A DNA stretch of 64,000 nt from UMGS1601 sp900553335 (lineage in GTDB: Bacteria; Bacillota; Clostridia; Oscillospirales; Ruminococcaceae). Position numbers and translations under genes: made by a program. Where the stretch lies: contig CALEUW010000021.1 of the NCBI GenBank assembly GCA_937920725.1, positions 1 to 64,000 of the forward strand, written 5' to 3'. The notes below the pieces were generated by a model, which saw only the letters and a program-made list of their open reading frames with translations, was not told the DNA's origin and searched no databases. Shown here piece by piece: positions 1 through 8,373 of the stretch (positions are counted from its first letter, which is position 1; each line of letters begins with the position of its first letter).

Positions 1-3000
1 CAACGTCTGCTGTAGTAACCTTTCCGTCACCGTTAATATCACCGTATGGATTAAGTTTAACGTCTTGTTGTGTGCTACCACCTGCTTCAACTGTAATTTC
101 ATAACTTCTCGGAGCGTATTTACCGCCGCTTACTGTAAGCGTATAGTTTCCTGCTTCGAGATTCTCGATAGTGTATGTACCCATACTTGTGGCTGTAACT
201 GTAATTTCTGCTCCGTCTGATGAGATTGCAACTACTGTCATTTCAGTTTCTGCGTTTTCGTCAGAAACTTTGATTGTGCCGGTTAATGTTCCTGCATCTG
301 AAAGAAGCTTAAGTCCTGAAATTGCGTCATCTATAGCCTTTACTGCTGCGTCAACATCATCCTGAGTAACATCTTCATTATTTATGACAGCTTTTGCTAA
401 TTGTATTGCTTTCGTCAGTTCTGCCAAACTTTCATCTGTATACAAAGAAGTATCAACTTCTTCCGCATTATCAATTGCTTTTTTTAATTTATCTAATGAA
501 ACAGTTACATTTTGAATTGTTCTTACTACTGCTCCGTTCTCATTTATATACTCAACCTTTGTAATTCCATATACATAGTCAACTGCATTGCTGAAACACC
601 ATGTAAATGCGGACAGCTTGACATCATTGCCCACGGCTATTGCATCATTCAAAGACAATTCAACTACTACGCCCGTTTCACCTTTTTCGGCTTCACTTTC
701 TTCTCCAGTTCCTATAATTTTTTGATAACTTTCAGTTTCATTTACTACTGCCTTGACCTCTATATTAGCGTATTTATTAAAGTTAACGTCCTCAGCACAG
801 TCAAAAGTAATTTTAACTTTTACTGCTCCTGCTGTTGAATCGTCAGCTATAAATGTATCTAATATCGCTTCTGCTCCAGACTTTTCAACTTTAACAATAT
901 AGTTTAGCTCATGCGATTTATCTTTCAATGCTGATATAGCATCATTAATCTTACTAACCGCTATGTCAACAGCTTCCTGCGTAGCATTTTTGTCATTCAA
1001 AATAGCTTTTGCTGATCCAACTGCTGAATTAAGAACTGCTACGGAATAACTTGTATAATTTTCAGTATCAATTGCTTCAGATTCAGCAATTGCTTTATTA
1101 AGTGCAGTATAGTCAAGTGTTTGTTTCTCCGTTTTGTCATATATTCTTATACTTGTAATACTGCCGACCAGTTGATCTACGCTAAGTGTAAATACAGTTT
1201 GCGATTTATAATTTTTAAGATCGACCATATCTCCCGGTCTAGCAATATTTGTTATCAGCTTATCTCCGCTTACACCTTTGCCGTACCATATCTGTATTTT
1301 ATCATAATTGCCTGATACAACCATAACCGGCTCCACCATTGTTGAAATATCCACATTTGAAATAAGCATCTGCCAACCGCCGCCTGTATTTTCAACAGTC
1401 ATGCCCGTTGCCGCGCCTGCGTCTACAAGACCGGTCTGCTTTGTCCAGTTTCCTGTCCATGCATAAACAATCGAGCCAGCCGATTTTTTAACTAGTGCTG
1501 CGATTGCATCTGTAATAGCTTTAGTTGCCTCATCAATATCGTTCTGTGTTGCATCTGCGTTTTCCTTAACAGACTTTCCTGCTATTATAGCGTCTGTCAA
1601 TATCTTTACCGAATCGTCTGTATATATAAATGTGTTTACTGCCTCACCGGCTGCGATTGCCATCTCAAGTTTAGAAGTCGACTTACCATTGTAAATTACT
1701 TCAGCTGTACCATTGTTTAAAGCATTAATTATCTGATAAGTCGTTTCGTTGTATACATAAATTTTTCCTGCGCAGTTGTTGAAAGCACCTGATTCAACGC
1801 TTGTGACTTCACCGAGAACATAAAAATTTAAGTTTTCACTTTTATTATTACTAAATGTATTTCTAGGAATCTCAGTAACTCCTGCCGGAATCGTTATATC
1901 ACCGGTAAGACTGCAACCCGAAAAAGCCCCCCATCCGAGACTTGTTAATCCTTTAGGAATGTCTATAGTTTCAAGCGCAGTGCAATCGCCAAACGCATTT
2001 GCTCCTATACTTGTTAAGCGGCTTGGAAGCTTTACAGATTTAAGCGCACTGCACTTGTAGAATATAGTGTCGCTTAAGCTTGTAAGATTGCTTGCATCAT
2101 CAAATTCAACGGAAGCAAGCGAGGTACAATTCCAAAACGCATTACCGTCTATCTTAGTTAACGAAGCCGGAAACGATAGTTCTTTTAGAGAAGTACATCC
2201 CAAAAATGCACTCTTCCCTATACTTGTTAAACCATTCGGAAACGTTATGGTCTCAATTAATTTGCAGTCCCTAAACGTAAATTCCCCTATTGAAGTAACA
2301 CTTGACGCTAATTCTAAAGTTTTAATATTTGAATAATCCATAGAGAACAAGTAATTTCCTACACTTGTCACGCCCTCCTCAACAACAATACCTGTAATTG
2401 AAGAAGCATACGCATACCACGGACAAAAGTTCGTATTTTTATAGCTTGAACTTGTACAGTTCATTGTATCTCCCGTTCCTGAAATAACAAGTGTTCCGTC
2501 CTGATAAAGCGCTGCCGTAACCGAGCCGTCTTTGCTTTGCGTCATATCCCAAGGTCCTCCGACTAACGGTCCGTGTGAAACCCAAGCCAAGCTATCAACA
2601 GCATTATTAATATTGTTTATAGCTTCGTCAATTTCATTCAGAGTTGCATTTGCATTTTGCGAAACAGCCTTAGCAGCAACCAAAGCCGCTTCGAGAACCG
2701 CCCAAGAATCTGCAGTGTATATACTGGAATCAAGAGCCTCCGCTTTCTCTATAGTGGCATTAAGCCCAGACATTCCAATTAAAACAATATTTACCTCTTT
2801 AGCCTTTGCACTTACATTTGTAAATGTTTCTGAATCATAAACATAAATTGTTCCTACAACCTTACTGAAGCAAAGCAATCCCGCATTAGTTACAGTACCT
2901 TTAATATAAACAACCAAATTCTCATTATTACAGCCGTAAAAAGCAGCGTTTAATATCGAGGTAACACTTTCAGCAAGTGTGATTGAAGTTACTGTAGTAC

Positions 3001-4393
3001 AGTTTCTAAAAGCATACTTTCCTATTGTTGTGACGCCGTTTTGAACCTCTATTGATGTTATTTTTGATATGTTCCCGTCCTGATTCCAAGGAGCTGATTT
3101 ACTGGCGCTTGACGAATAGTCGGCCATAGCTCCTGTTCCTGATACTACAAAGCTTCCGTCATCATAAAGAGTTGCTATAACATCGCTTGCATTTTCTGAA
3201 CCGACTTCATATGTTGCAACTGCCGTCTTTTGAGATGCAGCTGCGTCATAAAATCTTACCGATGTAATTGTTCCGTATGGTGATGACTGATTGTTTGTAG
3301 TAACAATAAACGATGTTGTTGACTTATAGCTGTCTGGAATCGCAAAGACAGTATCAGCTGTGCTTGTACCCTTTCCAATCTCAGCCCAGCTTGAAGTGCT
3401 TATAAAGACCGTATCGCTGTCGCCTGTATAAAGGATTTCGACAGTCGGAGTTGTCATTTCAGACAAGTCTACACCACTAAATGTCATATAATTGCCGCTG
3501 TTATTTTTAACCGTCATTCCGTCAGCTATGGACGTGGTTTCAACGCCTACTTTTCTTGTGAACGTTCCTGTCCACAAATACTCAGTTACAGAAGATGATG
3601 CTTCAACAAGACCTGCGATAGCGTCGGTTATTGATTTAGCTGCTGCGTCAACATCCTCCTGTACTGCGTCAGCGTTTTCCTTAACAGCCTTACCTGCTGT
3701 GATTGCATCTGTTAGCGTCTTAACAGAATCTTCTGTGTATTTAGTTGTGTCAATCGCTTCTGCATCTGCGATTGCTGTATCAAGCTCTGTGTAGTCGATT
3801 TCGCTGCCTAATGATGGATCAACTTCAACTTTTCCTGACCAACCTGACGCTTCTAATGTACTTTTGACTGTTTCATTTTTTACATAAGCTATAGCTGTGG
3901 AAGGAATGCCTTGTAATGCGTTTATATCAGCTATAGTAATAGATTCTGCGTATATATATAATTTCTTTAATGCTATGCAGTTATAAAATGCTCTAGAATC
4001 TATTTTAAAATTTGCTCCAATATATTCATAAACTACTTCTTCAATAGATGAACAATTTCTGAAAACTCCTGATGCAGCACATTTATATACACTTGGAAAA
4101 ACTACTTTGGTAAAATATTCATTGTTTTTAAAAAGATTCTGTTCAGCGTATTCATAAATTGGATAAGTTACTCCATTTTCAATATATGATTCAGGCATTC
4201 TTATTTCAGTAACTCCGCCTAAAATAGTTTGATAATTATCAACTAAGCTTTCTGGATCAGCAATATCTTCATATATAAACCAATTAAATATTTCAGTATT
4301 TTCATCTGCTGTTGCCGTAATTCCAACCGAGCTTACCGCTATTAGTCCTGCCAAAAGGGCGCTAAGCCCACGTTTTAAACTTTTTAACTTCAT
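1..4393 (-). CDS. BspA-type LRR surface protein with FIVAR-like repeats and C-terminal dockerin (partial)
   Basis: The reading frame opens at ATG 4393 behind GGAGGT and stays open for 1464 codons to the left edge, so the C-terminus is missing. Residues 1-30 are a Sec signal peptide (basic KSLKRG, then a hydrophobic core ending TATA). Leucine-rich repeats of the BspA/LRR_5 type (TSIGxxAFxxCTSL) lie at about 3870-4150, 2880-3060 and 1880-2330. They alternate with five FIVAR-like three-helix repeats and with segments that look like carbohydrate-binding or beta-sandwich modules. The last residues seen, GDINGDGKVTTADV, are the first half of a type I dockerin (calcium ligands D-x-N-x-D-G). BspA-type LRRs mediate adhesion, and a dockerin docks the protein onto a cohesin scaffold; the combined role in adhesion or substrate capture is inferred. 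The upstream region contains a recombinase and inverted recombination-like sites. Confidence 0.85.
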   Translation of the reverse strand, partial: MKLKSLKRGLSALLAGLIAVSSVGITATADENTEIFNWFIYEDIADPESLVDNYQTILGGVTEIRMPESYIENGVTYPIYEYAEQNLFKNNEYFTKVVFPSVYKCAASGVFRNCSSIEEVVYEYIGANFKIDSRAFYNCIALKKLYIYAESITIADINALQGIPSTAIAYVKNETVKSTLEASGWSGKVEVDPSLGSEIDYTELDTAIADAEAIDTTKYTEDSVKTLTDAITAGKAVKENADAVQEDVDAAAKSITDAIAGLVEASSSVTEYLWTGTFTRKVGVETTSIADGMTVKNNSGNYMTFSGVDLSEMTTPTVEILYTGDSDTVFISTSSWAEIGKGTSTADTVFAIPDSYKSTTSFIVTTNNQSSPYGTITSVRFYDAAASQKTAVATYEVGSENASDVIATLYDDGSFVVSGTGAMADYSSSASKSAPWNQDGNISKITSIEVQNGVTTIGKYAFRNCTTVTSITLAESVTSILNAAFYGCNNENLVVYIKGTVTNAGLLCFSKVVGTIYVYDSETFTNVSAKAKEVNIVLIGMSGLNATIEKAEALDSSIYTADSWAVLEAALVAAKAVSQNANATLNEIDEAINNINNAVDSLAWVSHGPLVGGPWDMTQSKDGSVTAALYQDGTLVISGTGDTMNCTSSSYKNTNFCPWYAYASSITGIVVEEGVTSVGNYLFSMDYSNIKTLELASSVTSIGEFTFRDCKLIETITFPNGLTSIGKSAFLGCTSLKELSFPASLTKIDGNAFWNCTSLASVEFDDASNLTSLSDTIFYKCSALKSVKLPSRLTSIGANAFGDCTALETIDIPKGLTSLGWGAFSGCSLTGDITIPAGVTEIPRNTFSNNKSENLNFYVLGEVTSVESGAFNNCAGKIYVYNETTYQIINALNNGTAEVIYNGKSTSKLEMAIAAGEAVNTFIYTDDSVKILTDAIIAGKSVKENADATQNDIDEATKAITDAIAALVKKSAGSIVYAWTGNWTKQTGLVDAGAATGMTVENTGGGWQMLISNVDISTMVEPVMVVSGNYDKIQIWYGKGVSGDKLITNIARPGDMVDLKNYKSQTVFTLSVDQLVGSITSIRIYDKTEKQTLDYTALNKAIAESEAIDTENYTSYSVAVLNSAVGSAKAILNDKNATQEAVDIAVSKINDAISALKDKSHELNYIVKVEKSGAEAILDTFIADDSTAGAVKVKITFDCAEDVNFNKYANIEVKAVVNETESYQKIIGTGEESEAEKGETGVVVELSLNDAIAVGNDVKLSAFTWCFSNAVDYVYGITKVEYINENGAVVRTIQNVTVSLDKLKKAIDNAEEVDTSLYTDESLAELTKAIQLAKAVINNEDVTQDDVDAAVKAIDDAISGLKLLSDAGTLTGTIKVSDENAETEMTVVAISSDGAEITVTATSMGTYTIENLEAGNYTLTVSGGKYAPRSYEITVEAGGSTQQDVKLNPYGDINGDGKVTTADV
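300..3805 (-). repeat. Five FIVAR-like repeats within the surface protein
   Basis: Five copies of a roughly 65-residue helical unit lie at about 3596-3800, 2585-2781, 1486-1690, 918-1122 and 307-507. Each follows the pattern LxxAIxxAEAxDTxxYT, then xSVxxLxxAIxxAKAV, then NxxATQxxVDxA, then IxxAIxxL. This matches the FIVAR module found in cell-surface proteins and glycoside hydrolases of Firmicutes. They act as spacers or binding modules between the LRR blocks. The copies have diverged in sequence. Confidence 0.75.
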
Positions 4394-4417
4394 ATATATT
4401 ACCTCCAATAATAAAAG

Positions 4418-4443
4418 ACAACAACCTTACTAAAGGCTGCTGC
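4418..4443 (-). promoter_or_regulatory. Hairpin with U-rich tail in the surface-protein leader
   Basis: On the minus strand an 11-bp stem with G-U wobbles (GCAGCAGCCTT with AAGGTTGTTGT, 4-nt loop) is followed by a T-rich stretch and then the ribosome binding site at about 4401-4406. It could be the terminator of the upstream remnant or an attenuator. Any promoter for the surface-protein gene must read through it. Confidence 0.4.
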
Positions 4444-4455
4444 TTATTCTAAATA

Positions 4456-4587
4456 TTAAATTCCAATAATACTCTTAATTAATGTCTTTCCTGTATCGGT
4501 TACAGTATTAGTTGTTCTGTCAATCAGAGCAAACACATATCGACCTGTAAATCCGTTATCCCAATATGCTGTGACAATCAAAATCAT
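4456..4587 (-). pseudogene. Short coding remnant upstream of the surface-protein gene
   Basis: The minus strand reads as a 43-codon open frame from ATG 4587. It contains TAYWDNGFTGRYVFALIDR and then ends after a K-S-I-I-G-I tail. Immediately upstream, another frame reads TVKGTKEDDFD, as if one C-terminal domain had been broken by a frameshift. I do not recognise the family, and no ribosome binding site precedes the ATG. It may be the tail of a former gene left by rearrangement. Confidence 0.3.
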
Positions 4588-4722
4588 CTTCTTTAGTACC
4601 TTTAACTGTATTTAATTGTCAAGCTGCATTAAATTCATCAACCAAAAAATTTTACATTTTACCGCTTGAATTTGTTATTTTTTTTAACTATAATTAGTTA
4701 TGCTGATGTTTAAAAATACCTT

Positions 4723-4751
4723 TTTTCATAAAATATATTGTTTTATGAAAA
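4723..4751. other. Left recombination-like site (11-bp arms, 7-bp spacer)
   Basis: Arms TTTTCATAAAA and TTTTATGAAAA are perfect inverted repeats around the asymmetric spacer TATATTG. This is the layout of a tyrosine-recombinase crossover site. The same site recurs at 5887-5915 in the opposite orientation; over 4722-4750 against the reverse complement of 5888-5916, 28 of 29 bases match. The recombinase gene lies between the two. Confidence 0.55.
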
Positions 4752-4754
4752 GTC

Positions 4755-4780
4755 AAAAATGCCGCAAACGCCGCATTTAT
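4755..4780 (-). terminator. Terminator of the recombinase gene
   Basis: Just past the recombinase stop codon the minus strand has arms AAATGC and GCATTT around a GC-rich centre, followed by a T run. It lies inside the segment bounded by the two recombination-like sites and would insulate the surface-protein gene from recombinase transcription. Confidence 0.5.
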
Positions 4781-4784
4781 GCGG

Positions 4785-5738
4785 TTAATCCATCAATCGC
4801 TTAACATATTTTCTTTTCAGTTTGTCAGAAGAATGCACATAAGTGTTAAGCGTTATTTTTACGTCAGAGTGTCCTAAAAGCTCGCTTAAGGTTTTAATGT
4901 CCATACCCTTTTCGATGCAAATTGTAGCATATGTATGTCTTAAAGAATGAAAGGTCATTTCCCTTATACCTGCTGATTTAAGAATTTTTTCAAATCTGTA
5001 CTGAAGTGTTCTTGGTTCTGTTGGATTTAGTTTCCCGGATAACACAAATAAATCAGGAGATTTTTTATGTTCCTTTAATAAATCAATTATAAAAGCCGGT
5101 ACATATACTTTTCTGATTGAAGATTCAGTTTTAGGATCATCAACCACTACTTTTGTTTTGCCGTTGCCGAGAGATATTCGCTCAACAGTCTTATTAACAT
5201 ATACACAATCTTTTTTTAAATCAACATCTTCCCATTTCAATCCGCATACTTCGCCTATTCTTAAACCTGTGTATAGGCTTAATAAAGTGCAGACGTTTGA
5301 AAGATTTACGTTGCTCAGAAGATAAGTTTCAAGCTTTTTCCTTTCTATATTAGACAGAACCTGAATTTCGTTCTTTTTAATTTTGGAAGCTTTAAACCCC
5401 TCACATACGTTTTTCAAGCCATACTCATGATAAGCGAATTTTGATACTGATTTAAGTAAAGTGACTATATCTTTTACCGTACCTTTAGACAGACCCCCTT
5501 TACCGTCTTTTCGTCCTGAACTCATAAGATATTCAATAAAATCATTTAACTGCTGTTTAGTAATTAAAGAATACTTTAAATCTCCAATAGCAGGGTAAAT
5601 ATGATTTTCAAGATTTCTCTTATAATTGCAGTAGGACGATTCTTTTACGCTGAGTTTTTTTGATTGAAGCCATAAATCGCCCATTTCCTTTAAGGTCAGC
5701 TTTTTCCTGACTGACAATTTGCCCATAATTTTGAACAT
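4785..5738 (-). CDS. Tyrosine recombinase / site-specific integrase
   Basis: This 317-residue protein has the full lambda-integrase architecture. An N-terminal SAM-like DNA-binding domain (about residues 12-105, LTLKEMGDLWLQSKK onward) is followed by a catalytic domain. All catalytic residues are visible: R in TGLRIGE, H and R in HSLRHTYAT, the second H in GHSDV, and the nucleophile Y in NTYVH. It looks intact. The start at 5738 follows a GGGGGAGG box. There is no excisionase, relaxase or phage gene nearby, so it is not part of an evident integrative element. It sits inside a pair of inverted 11-7-11 bp sites and upstream of a surface-protein gene, a setting typical of recombinases that invert promoters. 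That role is inferred. Confidence 0.9.
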   Translation of the reverse strand: MFKIMGKLSVRKKLTLKEMGDLWLQSKKLSVKESSYCNYKRNLENHIYPAIGDLKYSLITKQQLNDFIEYLMSSGRKDGKGGLSKGTVKDIVTLLKSVSKFAYHEYGLKNVCEGFKASKIKKNEIQVLSNIERKKLETYLLSNVNLSNVCTLLSLYTGLRIGEVCGLKWEDVDLKKDCVYVNKTVERISLGNGKTKVVVDDPKTESSIRKVYVPAFIIDLLKEHKKSPDLFVLSGKLNPTEPRTLQYRFEKILKSAGIREMTFHSLRHTYATICIEKGMDIKTLSELLGHSDVKITLNTYVHSSDKLKRKYVKRLMD

Positions 5739-5815
5739 ACATTTTCCTCCCCCGAAGTAAAAAACTTTTGTTAATAATTGCTAAGAATTTCCAGTCAATT
5801 TTGGCGTTTTGTATA

Positions 5816-5844
5816 TTTACAATATTAGATTATTATGATATAAT
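5816..5844 (+). promoter_or_regulatory. Outward sigma-70-type promoter inside the putative invertible segment
   Basis: TTTACA, a 17-bp spacer, then TATAAT, pointing rightward across the right recombination-like site and into the terminator at 5921-5952. No gene starts between this promoter and the terminator. After inversion of the segment the same promoter would face leftward toward the surface-protein gene. Confidence 0.55.
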
Positions 5845-5886
5845 TAAACAAATTCTACAAATTTCGACCAAAAACCAAATGAAAAT

Positions 5887-5915
5887 ATTTCATAAAACAA
5901 TATATTTTACGAAAA
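5887..5915. other. Right recombination-like site (inverted copy)
   Basis: Arms ATTTCATAAAA and TTTTACGAAAA surround spacer CAATATA, the exact reverse complement of the left site's spacer. Opposite spacer orientation is what directs inversion rather than excision by tyrosine recombinases. The arms differ from the left site at one or two bases. Confidence 0.55.
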
Positions 5916-5920
5916 ATTTT

Positions 5921-5952
5921 GCATATATCCGAAAGGGGTATATGCTTTTTTT
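5921..5952 (+). terminator. Strong terminator just outside the right site
   Basis: GCATATATCC, a GAAA loop and GGGGTATATGC form a stable hairpin followed by seven T. It would stop transcripts from the promoter at 5816-5844 before they reach prfB. Confidence 0.7.
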
Positions 5953-6080
5953 CATTATAAAATATTTTGAGCGTTAATTCAATGGTATGATTTTCCATAA
6001 TTTTGTTTTTGGCAGTTAAAACAATGTTTTAGAAAAAACAAGGTTTAAGCTTATGAATATCCGAGCCGTTTTTTCTGCAC

Positions 6081-6109
6081 TTTACAAACTGACAAAAAAT
6101 GGGTATAAT
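6081..6109 (+). promoter_or_regulatory. prfB promoter
   Basis: TTTACA, 17 bp, TATAAT, about 45 bp ahead of the prfB start. It lies outside the recombinase segment, so inversion there should not affect prfB. Confidence 0.6.
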
Positions 6110-6152
6110 AAAAAAATAGCGCTTAAACAAATAGTCGGAGGAAATATATTTT

Positions 6153-7271
6153 ATGATAATTATTAATGAGCTAAAAACCGAACTCAAGAGCTATAAGCCG
6201 AAAATTGACGAGCTTTATGAGGTTCTGGATATTAAAGCCGCAAAGAATGAGGCAGCAAATCTCCAAGCCAAAACAAATGACGCTGATTTTTGGAACGATT
6301 CGTCTAACTCAAAGAAGATTTTAAAGAAAATCAGTTCTCTTGAAACCAAAATTAAAAAATACGAATCCCTTTTGTCCCAGTATAACGACATCGAAGCGTT
6401 AATAGAGCTTGCCGAAGAAATGGACGATGAGGAATCGGCACAGGAAGCAAAGGACCAGCTTGTTAGACTTGTAAACGAGCTTGATGAAGTAACGCTTTCT
6501 ACACTTCTGACGGGAGAATATGATAAGCAGAACGCAATTTTATCCTTTCATGCAGGCGCAGGAGGAACAGAGGCGCAGGACTGGACCGAGATGCTTTTGA
6601 GGATGTATAACCATTGGGCAGAGTCGCACGGCTACAAAGTCACAACGCTTGATATTCTCGATGGAAATGATGCAGGAATTAAAAGCGCAACCATCATGAT
6701 TGAGGGTGAAAACTGTTACGGCTATTTAAAAAGCGAAGCAGGAATACACCGACTTGTCCGAATATCACCTTTTGACAGCTCCGGTTCTCGTCACACCTCT
6801 TTTGCAGCGGTAGATGTTATGCCGGAGATAGACGATACTATTGAAGTTGACATTCGTCCTGAGGATATTGAAGTTGCAACATACCGTGCCAGCGGAGCGG
6901 GAGGACAGCATATCAACAAGACCGATTCAGCGGTAAGAATAACTCACAAGCCTACAGGAATCGTATGTGCTTGTCAGACTCAGCGTTCACAGCACCAAAA
7001 CAAAGATTACGCTATGAAAATGCTCAAGGCAAAGCTCATTGAAATTAAAGAGCGTGAGCATCTTGAAAAAATAGAGGACATTAAAGGCGTTCACAAGGAG
7101 ATTGCTTGGGGCGCACAGATAAGAAGCTATGTGTTCATGCCGTATACACTTGTAAAAGATCACCGAACGGGCTATGAACAAGGAAACGTAAGCGGAGTTA
7201 TGGACGGTGACCTAGACGGATTCATTAACGCATATTTAAAAGCCCTGTCACAGGGAGAAATTGAAAAATAA
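6153..7271 (+). CDS. prfB: Peptide chain release factor 2
   Basis: RF2 recognises UAA and UGA stop codons and triggers peptide release. The 372-residue protein carries the RF2 codon-recognition tripeptide SPF (in RISPFDSSGSRH) and the GGQ catalytic loop (SGAGGQHINKTDSAVRI). A GGAGG box lies 10-15 bp ahead of the ATG at 6153. Many bacterial prfB genes need a +1 frameshift at an in-frame UGA near codon 26 for autoregulation. Here the frame is continuous through LYEVLDIKAAK with no UGA, so that control is absent. It is monocistronic, with a terminator just downstream and a convergent neighbour. Confidence 0.97.
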   Translation: MIIINELKTELKSYKPKIDELYEVLDIKAAKNEAANLQAKTNDADFWNDSSNSKKILKKISSLETKIKKYESLLSQYNDIEALIELAEEMDDEESAQEAKDQLVRLVNELDEVTLSTLLTGEYDKQNAILSFHAGAGGTEAQDWTEMLLRMYNHWAESHGYKVTTLDILDGNDAGIKSATIMIEGENCYGYLKSEAGIHRLVRISPFDSSGSRHTSFAAVDVMPEIDDTIEVDIRPEDIEVATYRASGAGGQHINKTDSAVRITHKPTGIVCACQTQRSQHQNKDYAMKMLKAKLIEIKEREHLEKIEDIKGVHKEIAWGAQIRSYVFMPYTLVKDHRTGYEQGNVSGVMDGDLDGFINAYLKALSQGEIEK

Positions 7272-7287
7272 TTACAGATAAAATTTC

Positions 7288-7320
7288 AGGCGAGAGTCTT
7301 ATTAGACCCTCGCCTTTTTC
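7288..7320 (+). terminator. prfB terminator
   Basis: AGGCGAGAGTC and GACCCTCGCCT form a stem with a TTATTA loop, followed by five T. It lies between the convergent prfB and YesL-like genes. Confidence 0.8.
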
Positions 7321-7324
7321 TTTG

Positions 7325-8224
7325 CTATTTAATGGTTTTGTTCTTCTTTTTATTTACTTTGATGGGCTGTTCCTGTCCTCCCTTATCTTCAAAAACTGCT
7401 TCCTCTTCGGTGTCTTTAAGATATGTGTCCTCAGGGTTTTCCTCTCCCCTTTTTGCATAATAAGGATCTATTACATACTCCCTTATAACAGGATAACAGT
7501 TAAAGCATATCAGAAAGCATAACAAGCTCAGTGGTATAAACGGTATAACAAAAAATGAATACGGATATAAAAATACAATGAGCAAAACAATCAATGCCGC
7601 TACAACAAGTGTGAAAACGCACTTTTTAAGGCTTACGCCAACAAGCAAAAATGAGTTTTTCAAAATATTTTTAAACGAAAGATTAGTCGATACTATTAGC
7701 AGATATATATAAAAGTGCATCATAACAAACACAAGCATACAGCTAAGAGTTATTATAAATGGGATGTACATTGCGGTATTTTTTGACGCCCAATCGTTGT
7801 AGCTTACAATAGCAATGACAAATCCGGCAGCAAAAACGAGATCAATTATTCCCATTATAAACGCCTGAACATAGTTTTGCTTAAAAGCCTTTGCAAAATC
7901 ACTCCACAAGAAAGCGTTTCTCTCCTGGGAATAATTTCTTACAACCTTTACAAATCCGGCGGTTGCAGGACCAAACGTCAGGACAATTATCAAGCCTATT
8001 GCAATAAGTCCTAGTATTTTCAAATTACTATCAATGCTTTCTGAAAATGCAATAGTCATTCCTGCAAAAAACGGAATGAAAAAAATAAAATACAAAATGT
8101 TTAATGTCATAAGCTTCCAGAATCTTCGGAAATAAATTTCAAAAAACCTTGCCACAACCGTTTTATCTTCAGGATTTTTCGGAACTCCAGGTCCCGCATT
8201 TTCGTATCCACCGAACAGTCCCAT
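7325..8224 (-). CDS. YesL-like DUF624 membrane protein
   Basis: This 299-residue protein has about six hydrophobic segments, including LMTLNILYFIFFIPFFAGM, LKILGLIAIGLIIVLTFG and YIPFIITLSCMLVFVMM. Its N-terminal GLFGGYENAGPGVPKN and the following RFWKLMTLN pattern are typical of the DUF624/YesL family of Firmicutes. Family members often accompany sugar ABC transporters but have no proven biochemical role. The C-terminal tail is acidic then lysine-rich (KVNKKKNK) and cytoplasmic by the positive-inside rule. The gene is single, with spoIIM upstream on the same strand across a 149-bp gap. Confidence 0.75.
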   Translation of the reverse strand: MGLFGGYENAGPGVPKNPEDKTVVARFFEIYFRRFWKLMTLNILYFIFFIPFFAGMTIAFSESIDSNLKILGLIAIGLIIVLTFGPATAGFVKVVRNYSQERNAFLWSDFAKAFKQNYVQAFIMGIIDLVFAAGFVIAIVSYNDWASKNTAMYIPFIITLSCMLVFVMMHFYIYLLIVSTNLSFKNILKNSFLLVGVSLKKCVFTLVVAALIVLLIVFLYPYSFFVIPFIPLSLLCFLICFNCYPVIREYVIDPYYAKRGEENPEDTYLKDTEEEAVFEDKGGQEQPIKVNKKKNKTIK

Positions 8225-8373
8225 TAAAGCACATCCTTTGCAATTAATTCAATAAGGGAAAGCGTCCCATCATTTAGCAAGCGATCGGGCATTAGCCCTC
8301 AGTGTTTTAGCGCAAATTGAGTCCACCACTAAAACATTAAGACATCCATCACCGCCTTTAGGTGTGACGAACA

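Noticed and set aside
4785..5738. Recombinase as evidence of a prophage or integrative element
   Set aside because: No excisionase, relaxase, phage or tRNA attachment site is nearby; prfB and the surface protein flank it directly.
6200..6260. RF2 programmed frameshift site
   Set aside because: No in-frame UGA or slippery sequence; the protein reads straight through in one frame.
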